Source of the DNA: Ignavibacteriota bacterium
GTDB taxonomy: Bacteria > Bacteroidota > Ignavibacteria > UBA10030
Length of the DNA: 50,022 nt
Direction of reading: 5' to 3'
NCBI GenBank assembly: GCA_003142575.1
Contig: PLMS01000111.1
Span: 3,637-53,658 of the forward strand
Positions 27,853 through 36,889 of the stretch are shown here, piece after piece. The translations under genes were made by a program, and so were the position numbers. Numbering within the stretch: position 1 is the first letter of the stretch; every line of letters begins with the position of its first letter. The notes beneath the pieces were generated by a model. The model had not been told where the DNA came from. It ran no database searches and saw nothing but the letters and a program-made list of their open reading frames with translations.

Positions 27853-28749
27853 ATGGAGAAGATCGTCAGAGGTTACCTCGAATATTTAGAAACAGAACGG
27901 AATTATTCTGCTCATACAATCCTTTCGTACGAAACAGACTTGATGAGTTTGGTTCAATTTCTTCGGAATGAAAAGATAGAATCCTTTGATCAAGTACATA
28001 AGGAATCGTTAAGAGCATTTATTGGATTTCTTCTCGATGAAGGTTTTGGTCGAAGGAGTGTTGCCAGAAAAATCGCATCACTGCGTTCGTTTTTTAAGTA
28101 TCTTTGGAGACACAAAATTGTAGAGGGTAATCCAGCGTTAGTGCTCATCACGCCAAAAGTAGGAAAGAGATTGCCAGTGTTCTTGGATGAACTGTCGATG
28201 CGCAAACTTCTTTTATCTTCAGATCAAACCGGACCAAATAAAAATAGAGATCTGGCAATTATGGAATTGTTTTACAGTACTGGTATCCGCCTCAGTGAAT
28301 TAATTGATCTTACGTTGAACGATCTCAAGCAGGAAGAAGGACTGATCAAAGTAAAGGGAAAAGGACGCAAAGAGCGTTTTGTGCCTGTGGGGAAAAAGGC
28401 ATTATCAGTAATCAACGAATACCTTGCCACAAGAAGAGATTTGTTATTGGAAGCGCATAGAACACACAACGAGCGTTCTCTGTTTGTAACCGGAAAAGGT
28501 CGGAAATTGTATCCTCAGGCAGTCGGTCGAATTGTTCGGAAGTACATTGGAGCGGTTTCGGAAATTGAGAAAAAGAGTCCCCATGTGCTGCGTCATACAT
28601 TTGCAACGCACTTGCTTAATCGTGGAGCAGATATACGTGCTGTGAAAGAATTATTGGGACACGAAAGTTTATCTACCACACAGGTCTATACCCATGTATC
28701 ATCTGCGCGCATGAAAAAGGTCTATGAGCAGTCACATCCAAAGGCGTAG
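27853..28749 (+). CDS. xerC: Tyrosine recombinase XerC
   Basis: Site-specific recombinase that resolves chromosome dimers at dif together with XerD. 298 aa. The N-terminal SAM-like DNA-binding domain (YLEYLETERNYSAHTILSYE) precedes the catalytic domain, with R146 (STGIRLSEL), a beta-hairpin Lys in KGKGRKERFVP, H244 and R247 (HVLRHTFATHLL), H270 (LLGHESLSTTQ) and nucleophile Y279 (VYTHVS), so it should be active. topA followed by a xerC-type gene is also seen in Firmicutes, which favours XerC over XerD. No phage or integron genes lie nearby. Confidence 0.92.
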   Translation: MEKIVRGYLEYLETERNYSAHTILSYETDLMSLVQFLRNEKIESFDQVHKESLRAFIGFLLDEGFGRRSVARKIASLRSFFKYLWRHKIVEGNPALVLITPKVGKRLPVFLDELSMRKLLLSSDQTGPNKNRDLAIMELFYSTGIRLSELIDLTLNDLKQEEGLIKVKGKGRKERFVPVGKKALSVINEYLATRRDLLLEAHRTHNERSLFVTGKGRKLYPQAVGRIVRKYIGAVSEIEKKSPHVLRHTFATHLLNRGADIRAVKELLGHESLSTTQVYTHVSSARMKKVYEQSHPKA

Positions 28750-28803
28750 ATTGAAGAAGAACGATCTCTCAGTACGCACACTTAGCAAGAAGGAGGATTC
28801 GCG

Positions 28804-29136
28804 ATGAACATCAAAGTCACTTCAAGACATTTCAAATCACATGACTCGCTCTCGGAGTATGCAAAGAACTCTATTGAAGAGCTTTCACATTTCTATGATG
28901 GCATCATCAAAGCAGAAGTTATTTTTTCCTTCGAAAAAGCGCGGAATAGTGTGAAGATCGCAGAATTATCTCTGACCGTCTATGGTGCAGTCCTCACCGG
29001 TGTAGGCAAGAGTGAAGAGTTTGAAAAGTCTATCGATTTAGCACTTGCAAAAATAAAAACTCGTTTAAAAAAATACAAAGAAAAACTTCATACAAAAGAC
29101 AAAAAAGGTGTAAGAAAAATACGTGAGAAAGAATAA
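28804..29136 (+). CDS. hpf: Ribosome hibernation promoting factor, short form
   Basis: Binds the 30S decoding region and promotes inactive ribosome dimers or protects idle ribosomes. 110 aa, the short HPF/YfiA fold without the long-form dimerisation domain: IKVTSRHFKSHDSLSEYAKN, then a strand-rich middle and a lysine-rich end (KTRLKKYKEKLHTKDKKG). Strong AAGGAGG 8 nt before ATG suggests high expression. It directly precedes hprK, matching the hpf/ptsN/hprK neighbourhood of other bacteria. Confidence 0.93.
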   Translation: MNIKVTSRHFKSHDSLSEYAKNSIEELSHFYDGIIKAEVIFSFEKARNSVKIAELSLTVYGAVLTGVGKSEEFEKSIDLALAKIKTRLKKYKEKLHTKDKKGVRKIREKE

Positions 29137-29156
29137 CCAACCCGGGAGACGGGACG

Positions 29157-30164
29157 ATGGCGCTAGAAAATATGAAAGAAACACAGAATAATAATATTAC
29201 GGTTGGTGCTCTGTTCGAAGTCCTCAAGAAGCGGCTCACATTAGAGACATCCAATGGTGATGTTGGTTTTGAAAGAGAGATTACGGATAAAAATATTAAC
29301 AGGCCTGGATTAGCGCTTGCTGGATATGTGGAGTTATTCACTTATGATCGCGTGCAGATTTTTGGTAATACAGAAGTGCGCTATCTCAATCACTTGACCT
29401 TTAACGAAAGGATCAAAGCATTTCAGACAATCTTTCAATTTGATTTACCTTGTATTTTTGTTACAAGCGAAAACAAACTCGACGACGAACTTATTGCCAT
29501 TGCAACGGAGCATCATGTATCAGTTATCTCGACGCCGTTGGAAACCACAAAGTTTGTCTATTTCCTCAGTGATTTTCTTGACGACCATTTTGCACCTCAA
29601 ACTGTTTTGCACGGTTCCTTTATGGATGTCTTTGGCATTGGAGTGTTGATTACAGGGCGTTCAGGTATCGGCAAGAGCGAAATAGCGTTGGATCTCATTG
29701 AACGAGGACATCGTCTTGTCGCAGATGACGTGGTTATGGTCTCTCGTAAAGGAGAAGGGATTTTGTTGGGTGCGGGTTCGGATGTCGTAAGGAATTATAT
29801 GGAAATTCGTGGTCTCGGACTGATTGATGTCCGTTCCATCTTTGGTATTCAGGCAATTCGTTTTCAAAAACGCGTTGAAGTCATTGTGGAATTGCAGGAA
29901 TGGAAGAATGATGTGGAATACACGCGTACGGGCTTAGATCACGAATACATTCCTATCCTGGGAGTTAATCTTCCCCACATCAAATTACCGATTTTTCCTG
30001 GTAAAAACATCACTGTCATCGTCGAAGTGATTGCTTTGGATTATCTTCTTAAGCAATATGGATATGATTCAGCGCATGAATTTAAAGAGCGCCTTGATTC
30101 TACAATTGCTGAAAAAACGAAGGGAAAGAGGACAATTAACTATTTTCACCACGATTTTGAATAA
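29157..30164 (+). CDS. hprK: HPr kinase/phosphorylase
   Basis: Phosphorylates or dephosphorylates a serine of HPr in carbon regulation. 335 aa. The N-terminal domain (1-130) is followed by the P-loop GRSGIGKS (167-174), H152 in LHGSFMDV, the acidic pair VADDVV (190-191), and the HprK signature MEIRGLGLIDVRSIFG. It lies 20 bp after hpf. No HPr or PTS enzyme is in this window, so its target here is unknown; in several Bacteroidota-Chlorobi genomes HprK occurs with an incomplete PTS. Confidence 0.95.
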   Translation: MALENMKETQNNNITVGALFEVLKKRLTLETSNGDVGFEREITDKNINRPGLALAGYVELFTYDRVQIFGNTEVRYLNHLTFNERIKAFQTIFQFDLPCIFVTSENKLDDELIAIATEHHVSVISTPLETTKFVYFLSDFLDDHFAPQTVLHGSFMDVFGIGVLITGRSGIGKSEIALDLIERGHRLVADDVVMVSRKGEGILLGAGSDVVRNYMEIRGLGLIDVRSIFGIQAIRFQKRVEVIVELQEWKNDVEYTRTGLDHEYIPILGVNLPHIKLPIFPGKNITVIVEVIALDYLLKQYGYDSAHEFKERLDSTIAEKTKGKRTINYFHHDFE

Positions 30165-30178
30165 CGTGATGATGATTC

Positions 30179-30207
30179 TTGACAAAGAATTGATAATTAC
30201 CTATTTT
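30179..30207 (+). promoter_or_regulatory. Sigma-70-type promoter for the M23 peptidase
   Basis: TTGACA (30179-30184), a 17 bp spacer and TATTTT (30202-30207), lying just after the hprK stop. It leaves a leader of about 55 nt before ATG 30267. Confidence 0.6.
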
Positions 30208-30266
30208 CAGCCAGCAGTTAGTCTGAACTTGAAGATGTGTTCGCTCACTGAGAGATCTCGATACAT

Positions 30267-31196
30267 ATGAGAAAAACGAAGCTCTATAAATTTTCAATGA
30301 AGTCATTGACCTTCCATGAGGTTCGCTGGGCTCGAACCCGCCTTATGGTAACGGGGCTTCTGATGGGCGGTGCCGTTCTCTGGTCTCTCATTGTTATTAG
30401 CCAACACTATGGCGATGTTTTTGGATTGGGATTCATTCAACAGACTGCTCTGGTTAATGAGAATAGAGTATTGCAGAACCAATTGCAATTTCTCACGCAT
30501 CAATTGAACGGCATTCAGAAGCAGCTAAGCCTTTTAGGTGATAAAGGAAATGAAATGCGGCTGCTTGCAGATTTGCCAAAATTAGATGAAGATTTACGGA
30601 AAGCTGGAACAGGCGGCACTGAATCACGAATTGATTTCACATCTTCCATAAGCGTAAATTCACTTCTTAATAATTTGCGTTCAACTGCCGAGCAAGCAGA
30701 ACATGAGTTGCGTCTCCAAGCATCGAGCTATGAAGAAATTGAAGGTGCATACGAAAAGAATAAAGTGCGCTTCTCTCATCTTCCGGCGATCAAACCGATG
30801 GATGGATTTTATAATAAGAATGGATTTGGAATGCGTTTTCATCCTATCTTGCATATCTTCCGAAAACATGAAGGTATCGATATCGACAATGAAGTAGGCA
30901 CTCCAATTTATGCAGCAGCGGAAGGAACCATAGAGTTCACCGGGCACCAAGGTGGATATGGACTAACCCTTGAGATTAATCATGGTTTTTCATTGAAGAC
31001 GCGGTACGGACATCTTTCGCAGATTCTCGTGCATGAGGGACAACGAGTGAAGCGCGGTGAACTCGTTGCTCGTTGCGGAAATTCAGGACTATCGAATGCA
31101 CCGCATCTTCACTATGAAGTACGAGTGAACGGCGTGGCACAGAATCCGATAGATTATTTCTTTGACGATGTACGTGCAAGTGATTTCCAGAATTAA
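30267..31196 (+). CDS. M23-family (LytM-type) metallopeptidase, membrane-anchored
   Basis: Cell-wall endopeptidase or amidase activator, 309 aa. A short basic N-terminus is followed by one transmembrane helix (LMVTGLLMGGAVLWSLIVIS, about 27-46), a periplasmic coiled coil (about 60-165) and the LytM domain (about 185-300): FGMRFHPIL, HEGIDIDN with the first zinc ligands, YGHLSQILVHEGQRV, and HLHYEVRVNG with the last His ligands. All zinc residues are present, so it should be a hydrolase rather than an inactive EnvC- or NlpD-type activator. The layout matches envelope peptidases involved in cell separation. Confidence 0.92.
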   Translation: MRKTKLYKFSMKSLTFHEVRWARTRLMVTGLLMGGAVLWSLIVISQHYGDVFGLGFIQQTALVNENRVLQNQLQFLTHQLNGIQKQLSLLGDKGNEMRLLADLPKLDEDLRKAGTGGTESRIDFTSSISVNSLLNNLRSTAEQAEHELRLQASSYEEIEGAYEKNKVRFSHLPAIKPMDGFYNKNGFGMRFHPILHIFRKHEGIDIDNEVGTPIYAAAEGTIEFTGHQGGYGLTLEINHGFSLKTRYGHLSQILVHEGQRVKRGELVARCGNSGLSNAPHLHYEVRVNGVAQNPIDYFFDDVRASDFQN

Positions 31197-31231
31197 TTCA
31201 CAATAAGAATTTTTAAAGGATTGAACCGACG

Positions 31232-31456
31232 ATGATTTGGACCATCGAGCTGGCAACATATTTAGATGACGCTCCTTGGCCTGCGACAAAGGAAGAGTTG
31301 ATCGACTACGCGATGCGCACAGGCGCTCCGAGTCAAGTTATCCAGAATTTGGAAGAGCTTGAGGATTCGGATGAGCCCTACGAAAGTATTGAGGAAATCT
31401 GGTCAGATTACCCAACCGACGAAGACTATTTCTTTGAGGACGAGAAAGAGTATTAG
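31232..31456 (+). CDS. Small acidic DUF2795-like protein
   Basis: 74 aa, strongly acidic at the C-terminus (DEDYFFEDEKEY). The motif WPATKEELIDYAMRTGAPSQ followed by QNLEEL matches the DUF2795 pattern of short cytoplasmic proteins. AAAGGA lies 11 nt before ATG. A strong terminator follows 57 bp later, so this ends the M23 transcript. Function unknown. Confidence 0.82.
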   Translation: MIWTIELATYLDDAPWPATKEELIDYAMRTGAPSQVIQNLEELEDSDEPYESIEEIWSDYPTDEDYFFEDEKEY

Positions 31457-31512
31457 AATCACAACATTCGTTTTTTATCATCAGGGTACCTTGGGATTAT
31501 TTGTATTGAATG

Positions 31513-31542
31513 AAGCCCAGCACTTTCCTGCTGGGCTTTTTT
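31513..31542 (+). terminator. Strong intrinsic terminator after the DUF2795-like gene
   Basis: Perfect 10 bp stem AAGCCCAGCA/TGCTGGGCTT with a 6 nt loop and a run of T. It ends only 14 bp before the ATG of the Omp85 gene. Confidence 0.9.
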
Positions 31543-31556
31543 ATTGCTGAATTCTC

Positions 31557-33611
31557 ATGCAGAAATTTATTCTAACTATACTCCTCAGTATTCTCTGTTC
31601 GGTACCGGTAGTGGCGCAAGGTGCGGCACAGAAATATGAGGTCGGTCAGCTTCGTTTTGAGGGAAACGAAACATTGAACGACGATCAGCTTCTCAATGTC
31701 ATGAATACACGTGAAACTCCCTGGGTCGTATGGAAATGGATATATCACCGGTTCGATAAAGAAATATTAGGTGGTCAGAAGCCCGAATATTTTGACCCCA
31801 TCACTTTTTCTGCCGACTTTCATCAAGTCAAACGATTTTATAAGGATAATGGTTTTGTTCATTCTCAAATTGATACAAGTATCAGTGTTCGGCCAGAAAA
31901 AGAAATGGTGTTTCTCACCTTTTTAATTCAAGAGGGGAGACGGTCATTGATCGATACGATCGTCTATCAGGGATTTGAAAATCTTCCGCCGGACGTAATG
32001 AACGAACTTACTTTGAATAAACAGATTGAGGTGGGTCAACCATATATCCAAAATAAGGTGGAAGAAGAATCCCGCCGCATCATCAAAGTATTTGCCAATA
32101 ACGGGTATGTGAACGTGAAGCTTGTTACTGTCGATGCTCGCCATTATGCCTCAACAGATAATTTTACTCTTGTGTTTATCTTCAATCCCGGGAGGCGTTA
32201 TACGTTTGGTATAATTTCTGTTGAACAGGATACCACTTCGCCACAACGCATAGATTCCACCATTGTGCTCCGGCATCTCGATTTTACAAAAGGGGAATAC
32301 TATGGTGAACAGAAGAAAATAGAGAGTGAGAGAAATCTCAACAGACTTGGCGTTTTTGAAGCGACAAAAATTGAAAATGCTCTTCCGGATACCTTGTCGG
32401 AGGTAACCAATATTCCCGTACGAGTTTTTGTGCGCACTCGACCGTTTCAAGAGTTGACACCGGAAATCGGTGTGAACGACGAAAATAATGCATTTAATAT
32501 TCTGTTGGGTATTGGATATAATCACAGAAACTTTTTTGGAGGTGCACGGAACTTTTCCATCCGTCTCCGGCTCAATCTCCAATCGATACAATATCTATCG
32601 CTTTTTAACACTGCCGCTTTGCGGGACAGTTCGCTCGTTTCAAGAGCAGAGTTGACGATGCAGGTTATTCAGCCCTACTTCATGAATAACAAAACAAGTG
32701 CCAGCGCCGCCTTCTCTGCTATGCTCGATAAACAGACTACGTATTATAATCCAAGTCTGAGCTTTCGTCTTGGGACTCAATCACAGACAGCGACGTACAC
32801 AAAACTTTTTATCGATTGGAATATTCAATTGAGTGATCCAAAAAATGTTGCGACCCAAAAGGATACAATCAATCAAGCGTTAGGCTTTATAAAACAATTC
32901 AATTCATTTGTTACAATCACCTTACAACGCGATAAACGCAATGATATTTTTTATCCGTCAGCAGGTTTCTTTCAATCTATCTCAGTTGAAGAAGGCGGCT
33001 TTTTTCCACGAACATTTGGCAGCATGCATCTTCCCTATTCCCAGTATGTTAAGTTATATCTCGATGGACAGTGGTATTTGGATCCAAGCAAAAAACGAGA
33101 CCTCATCTGGGCGATGCGCGCGCAAGCAGGGGCAGCGCTTCTCTACGGTGATTCACCATTGAAGGATATACCGCTTTCACAACGGTTTTATTCGGGAGGG
33201 AGTGGAGATGTTCGTGGCTGGAGGGCAAGAACTCTTGGTGTAATGCCAGATTCCCTGAGAAATCTGGGAGGAGATGCAATGTTGGAAGGAACCATCGAAG
33301 CACGATGGAGTCCCCTCAATGAAGCCGGTACATTTTGGTTCCTCGATTTCAAAAAAATTTCATTCGTTTTCTTTTATGACTTCGGTAATCTCTGGACACA
33401 ACCCCAAAAGATGGGTCTAAGTGAAATTGCAATGGCGTTTGGACTTGGATTGAGATATAACACGATTGCCGGACCCATCCGCATTGACTTCGGTATGAAA
33501 TTGTATGATCCTGACGTTCCGGCAACAAGAAGATGGGTCACACAAAAAGGTTTTTTTCCAGAAACCTGCAAAAACGGTATTCTCCAACTTGGGATAGGTC
33601 ACACATTCTAA
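31557..33611 (+). CDS. Omp85-superfamily outer membrane assembly protein (BamA/TamA-like)
   Basis: 684 aa. A signal peptide (FILTILLSILCSVPVVAQG) is followed by POTRA-type repeats (about 30-320; VGQLRFEGNETLNDDQLL is the first), then a C-terminal 16-strand barrel (about 330-684). The barrel carries FYSGGSGDVRGWRAR, the conserved lid-loop RGF/RGW motif, and ends in an aromatic beta-signal (GILQLGIGHTF). It inserts or translocates outer membrane proteins. At this size with few POTRAs, TamA-like or a BamA paralogue fits better than canonical BamA. No Shine-Dalgarno is visible; a terminator sits right upstream. Confidence 0.9.
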   Translation: MQKFILTILLSILCSVPVVAQGAAQKYEVGQLRFEGNETLNDDQLLNVMNTRETPWVVWKWIYHRFDKEILGGQKPEYFDPITFSADFHQVKRFYKDNGFVHSQIDTSISVRPEKEMVFLTFLIQEGRRSLIDTIVYQGFENLPPDVMNELTLNKQIEVGQPYIQNKVEEESRRIIKVFANNGYVNVKLVTVDARHYASTDNFTLVFIFNPGRRYTFGIISVEQDTTSPQRIDSTIVLRHLDFTKGEYYGEQKKIESERNLNRLGVFEATKIENALPDTLSEVTNIPVRVFVRTRPFQELTPEIGVNDENNAFNILLGIGYNHRNFFGGARNFSIRLRLNLQSIQYLSLFNTAALRDSSLVSRAELTMQVIQPYFMNNKTSASAAFSAMLDKQTTYYNPSLSFRLGTQSQTATYTKLFIDWNIQLSDPKNVATQKDTINQALGFIKQFNSFVTITLQRDKRNDIFYPSAGFFQSISVEEGGFFPRTFGSMHLPYSQYVKLYLDGQWYLDPSKKRDLIWAMRAQAGAALLYGDSPLKDIPLSQRFYSGGSGDVRGWRARTLGVMPDSLRNLGGDAMLEGTIEARWSPLNEAGTFWFLDFKKISFVFFYDFGNLWTQPQKMGLSEIAMAFGLGLRYNTIAGPIRIDFGMKLYDPDVPATRRWVTQKGFFPETCKNGILQLGIGHTF

Positions 33612-33623
33612 GGGACACCTTGT

Positions 33624-34751
33624 ATGAGTTGGTCGTTAATCATAGGACAAGAACGCATCAAAACGCAGCTGAAGCAAACTCTGCAAAACCACCGGATTGC
33701 TCATGCGTATCTTTTCTATGGACCTGAGGGAATCGGAAAAGATGCCCTGGCAATCGAATTCGCAAAAGCCATGAACTGTGAGACCGGGAGCATAGAAGCT
33801 TGCGGTGCATGCAAAAATTGCAGACGGATGGATACATTTCAGTATCCTAATACCAAGCTGGTATTCGCGCTTCCTTCAGGAAAAAGCGAAAAAACTGGTG
33901 ACGATCCAATCACCGTGCTTACCGAAGCACAGGTTGCTGATGTACGGGAACAGATCCAATGGAAAGCAAAAGACCCGTACCATCGCATCGAGGTGCCGAA
34001 AGCAAATTTCATCAAGATTAATAGCGTTCGGGATATTAAGCGTGAGGCGTCTATGAGCCGGACGGAAGAAGGGAAAAAAATATTCGTCATCCTCAACGCA
34101 GATATGATGAATGCAGAGGCAAGTAATTCACTTTTAAAGACTTTGGAAGAACCACTGCCCGGAATAATTCTCCTTTTGACTACATCGGTAAAAGACCAAT
34201 TACTGCCAACGATTATTTCTCGCTGTCAATTGCTTCAGTGCGATTCGTTGCAAGATGCGGAAATTGAAAGTGCTCTCATCAGCAAAGAAGGAGTTGATCA
34301 TTCGATTGCCCGGCTTGCGGCACAACTTTCCCAAGGAAGTTATGGGAATGCACGACGACTCAGTTCATTGAACATGCTCGATGAGCGAAAAGATGTCGTC
34401 GAATTTTTGCGTCTGGTACTTGGCAAGAATAGAGCAACGCTCATCGATGCAATCGATGAACTTGCGTCGTCTTCTGATCGTCCCGGTATTGAGCGGTGGC
34501 TGAAACTTCTCCAGTCATGGTTGCGTGATGCGCTCCTTCTGCAGCAGAACGCGCAAACGCCATTGCTCGACGACGAGAAGAAAAGCATGGAAAGTTTTGT
34601 TACGAAATTTAACCACGCAAATCTCATTGCCTCCATTCAGACTGTCGAGAAGGCGATTGCTCATCTAGACAAAAATGTCTACCTTCATCTTATTCTAACG
34701 ACGTTAGCAATTGATTTACGGAAATTTATAACGGAAGCACCATCAGTATGA
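33624..34751 (+). CDS. holB: DNA polymerase III delta-prime subunit
   Basis: Clamp-loader subunit that with DnaX and HolA places the beta clamp. 375 aa. The AAA+ domain starts SWSLIIGQERIKTQL, has Walker A GPEGIGKD (about residues 34-41), a four-Cys zinc site (CGACKNC) and the arginine-finger region TIISRCQLLQC with the SRC motif. The remainder is the helical collar domain. It overlaps metG by ATGA, and follows the Omp85 gene by 12 bp. Confidence 0.9.
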   Translation: MSWSLIIGQERIKTQLKQTLQNHRIAHAYLFYGPEGIGKDALAIEFAKAMNCETGSIEACGACKNCRRMDTFQYPNTKLVFALPSGKSEKTGDDPITVLTEAQVADVREQIQWKAKDPYHRIEVPKANFIKINSVRDIKREASMSRTEEGKKIFVILNADMMNAEASNSLLKTLEEPLPGIILLLTTSVKDQLLPTIISRCQLLQCDSLQDAEIESALISKEGVDHSIARLAAQLSQGSYGNARRLSSLNMLDERKDVVEFLRLVLGKNRATLIDAIDELASSSDRPGIERWLKLLQSWLRDALLLQQNAQTPLLDDEKKSMESFVTKFNHANLIASIQTVEKAIAHLDKNVYLHLILTTLAIDLRKFITEAPSV

Positions 34752-36817
34752 AGTCTCCTTTCAAACGAATCCTTATTACAGCAGCATTGCCATATGCAAA
34801 CGGATATCTGCACCTTGGTCATCTTGCAGGCGCTTATTTGCCTGCAGATATCTATGCCCGTTATCAACGCATGAAGAAACGTGATGTTCTCTTCCTCTGC
34901 GGCTCCGATGAGCACGGTGTCGCCATTACCGTTTCAGCGGAAAAAGAAAAGACGACGCCAAAGAACATCATCGACCGCTACCATCCAGCCAATAAAGCGG
35001 CATTTGAAGCATTCGAAATGAGTTTTGATAATTACTCGCGTACATCGCTTCCTCTGCATCACGAAACAGCAAAAGATTTTTTTAGGGAATTCCACAAACG
35101 CAGTATTGTGATCGATAAGAAGGCACAACAGTTGTATTGTTTAAAAGATGCCATGTTTCTTGCCGACCGTTATGTTGAAGGTACTTGTCCCAAATGTAAA
35201 TCAACGCAGGCGCGTGGTGATCAATGCGAGAATTGCGGTACGTGGCTGGATCAAACTGAACTCATCGATCCAAAGTGCAAGTTGTGCGGAACGACACCAG
35301 TTGTGAGGGAAACAACACATTGGTACTTTCCGCTCGGGAATTATCAGCAGCGATTGGAATCGTACATCGCTGAACGAGACAAAAGAGATGGTTGGAAAGA
35401 TAATGTTCTTCGGTATTGCGAAGGATGGTTCAAAGATGGATTGAAAGACCGTGCGGTGACGCGCGATCTGAACTGGGGTGTTCACGTGCCGGTTGCCGGA
35501 TACGAAGATAAAGTGATTTACGTCTGGTTCGACGCGGTGCTCGGGTATATTTCATCTGGTAAAGAATGGGCAGCAGCTCACGGAAAACCGGAAGCGTGGA
35601 AAGAATATTGGCAGAAGGAAGACACAAAGTATGTTGCATTTATCGGTAAGGACAATGTTGTGTTTCATTGCATCGTTTTTCCGTCGATGCTGATGGCTTG
35701 GAATGACGGCAATACCGAACACTATGTGCTGCCGGAAAATGTGCCCGCAAATGAGTTTCTCAATTTTGAAGGTCAGAAGTTTTCCAAGAGCCGCGGATGG
35801 GGAATAAATGTTCAAGAATTTCTGAAATTCTTTTCGGCGGATATGCTGCGGTATGCTCTCGCTGTCAATCTGCCTGAAACTCGCGACAGTGATTTTTATC
35901 TGAAAGATTTTCAGGCACGCATCAATAATGAATTGGCGGATATTACCGGAAACTTTGTCAATCGCACGATTGCGTTCATCGATAAGAATTTCGGAGGCAT
36001 TGTACCGAAGCTTGACACGCTCAATAAGCTTGACGAAGAAATGATTGCAGCAGTGAAACAAGCACCATCTACAATTGGCGAGTTATTTGAGCATTACAGC
36101 TTTCGCGAAGGATTGATGGAAGTGATGAATCTCTCCCGCGCCGCGAACAAGTATTTTAATGACAGCGAGCCGTGGAAGACACTGAAATCGAGTCCGGAAC
36201 GCTGTTCAACGACTCTTCATGTTGCAATCCAAATAGTGCGGTCTCTTGCAATTTTGTTGGAACCTGTTGTACCTGCCACTTCCGAAAAAATATGGAAACT
36301 CCTCAATCTCGATATTCCATTGAGAGAAGATGGATGGGATTCTGCATCTGAATTCCGAATCAAAGAAGGACACCAGCTGAACAAACCGGAAATTCTCATA
36401 GCCAAAATTGAGGATAAGCAGATCGACGAGATTGTGAAATTCCTCGAAGGCGGAGACAAGCCTGAAGCTGTTCAAATTTCTCCTCTGAAACCTACGATCA
36501 CGATTGATGATTTTAAAAAGATTGATCTTCGCGTTGGACGAATTATCGAAGCAGAAAAAGTACCCAAGTCTGAAAAACTTATAAAGCTGCAAGTTGAAAT
36601 TGGGAACGAAAGGCGTCAAGTGGTTGCAGGCATTGCCCAGCATTACAAACCGGAGGATTTAATCGGAAAGTTGATCGTCGTTGTCGCGAACCTCCAACCT
36701 GCGAAACTCATGGGGCAGGAGTCGCAAGGCATGATTCTTGCCGCTAGTAATGAATCCGGCATATTAACACTCGTTGGTGTGCAATCGGAAATATCCACAG
36801 GAGCGACTGTGAAGTAA
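34748..36817 (+). CDS. metG: Methionyl-tRNA synthetase with C-terminal tRNA-binding domain
   Basis: Charges initiator and elongator tRNA-Met. 689 aa. The HIGH-type motif is YANGYLHLGHLAG (about 14-26), zinc knuckles CPKC...CENC and CKLC lie at about 145-180, and the KMSKS loop is KFSKSRG (about 343-349). An anticodon-binding helical domain follows, then a linker and an EMAPII/Arc1p-type tRNA-binding OB fold (about 585-689; FKKIDLRVGRIIEAEKVPKS). The start codon overlaps the holB stop (ATGA). Confidence 0.97.
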   Translation: MKSPFKRILITAALPYANGYLHLGHLAGAYLPADIYARYQRMKKRDVLFLCGSDEHGVAITVSAEKEKTTPKNIIDRYHPANKAAFEAFEMSFDNYSRTSLPLHHETAKDFFREFHKRSIVIDKKAQQLYCLKDAMFLADRYVEGTCPKCKSTQARGDQCENCGTWLDQTELIDPKCKLCGTTPVVRETTHWYFPLGNYQQRLESYIAERDKRDGWKDNVLRYCEGWFKDGLKDRAVTRDLNWGVHVPVAGYEDKVIYVWFDAVLGYISSGKEWAAAHGKPEAWKEYWQKEDTKYVAFIGKDNVVFHCIVFPSMLMAWNDGNTEHYVLPENVPANEFLNFEGQKFSKSRGWGINVQEFLKFFSADMLRYALAVNLPETRDSDFYLKDFQARINNELADITGNFVNRTIAFIDKNFGGIVPKLDTLNKLDEEMIAAVKQAPSTIGELFEHYSFREGLMEVMNLSRAANKYFNDSEPWKTLKSSPERCSTTLHVAIQIVRSLAILLEPVVPATSEKIWKLLNLDIPLREDGWDSASEFRIKEGHQLNKPEILIAKIEDKQIDEIVKFLEGGDKPEAVQISPLKPTITIDDFKKIDLRVGRIIEAEKVPKSEKLIKLQVEIGNERRQVVAGIAQHYKPEDLIGKLIVVVANLQPAKLMGQESQGMILAASNESGILTLVGVQSEISTGATVK

Positions 36818-36824
36818 AGCGTTT

Positions 36825-36847
36825 TGCCTGAACACTATTGTTCGGCA
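36825..36847 (+). terminator. Weak hairpin after metG
   Basis: TGCC-t-GAACA pairs with TGTTC-GGCA around a CTAT loop with one bulged base. The following sequence has no U-run, so termination here would be inefficient. Confidence 0.3.
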
Positions 36848-36889
36848 TTATGATAGAGTGATAAAATCAATCTTATAGAGGAGTATTGC

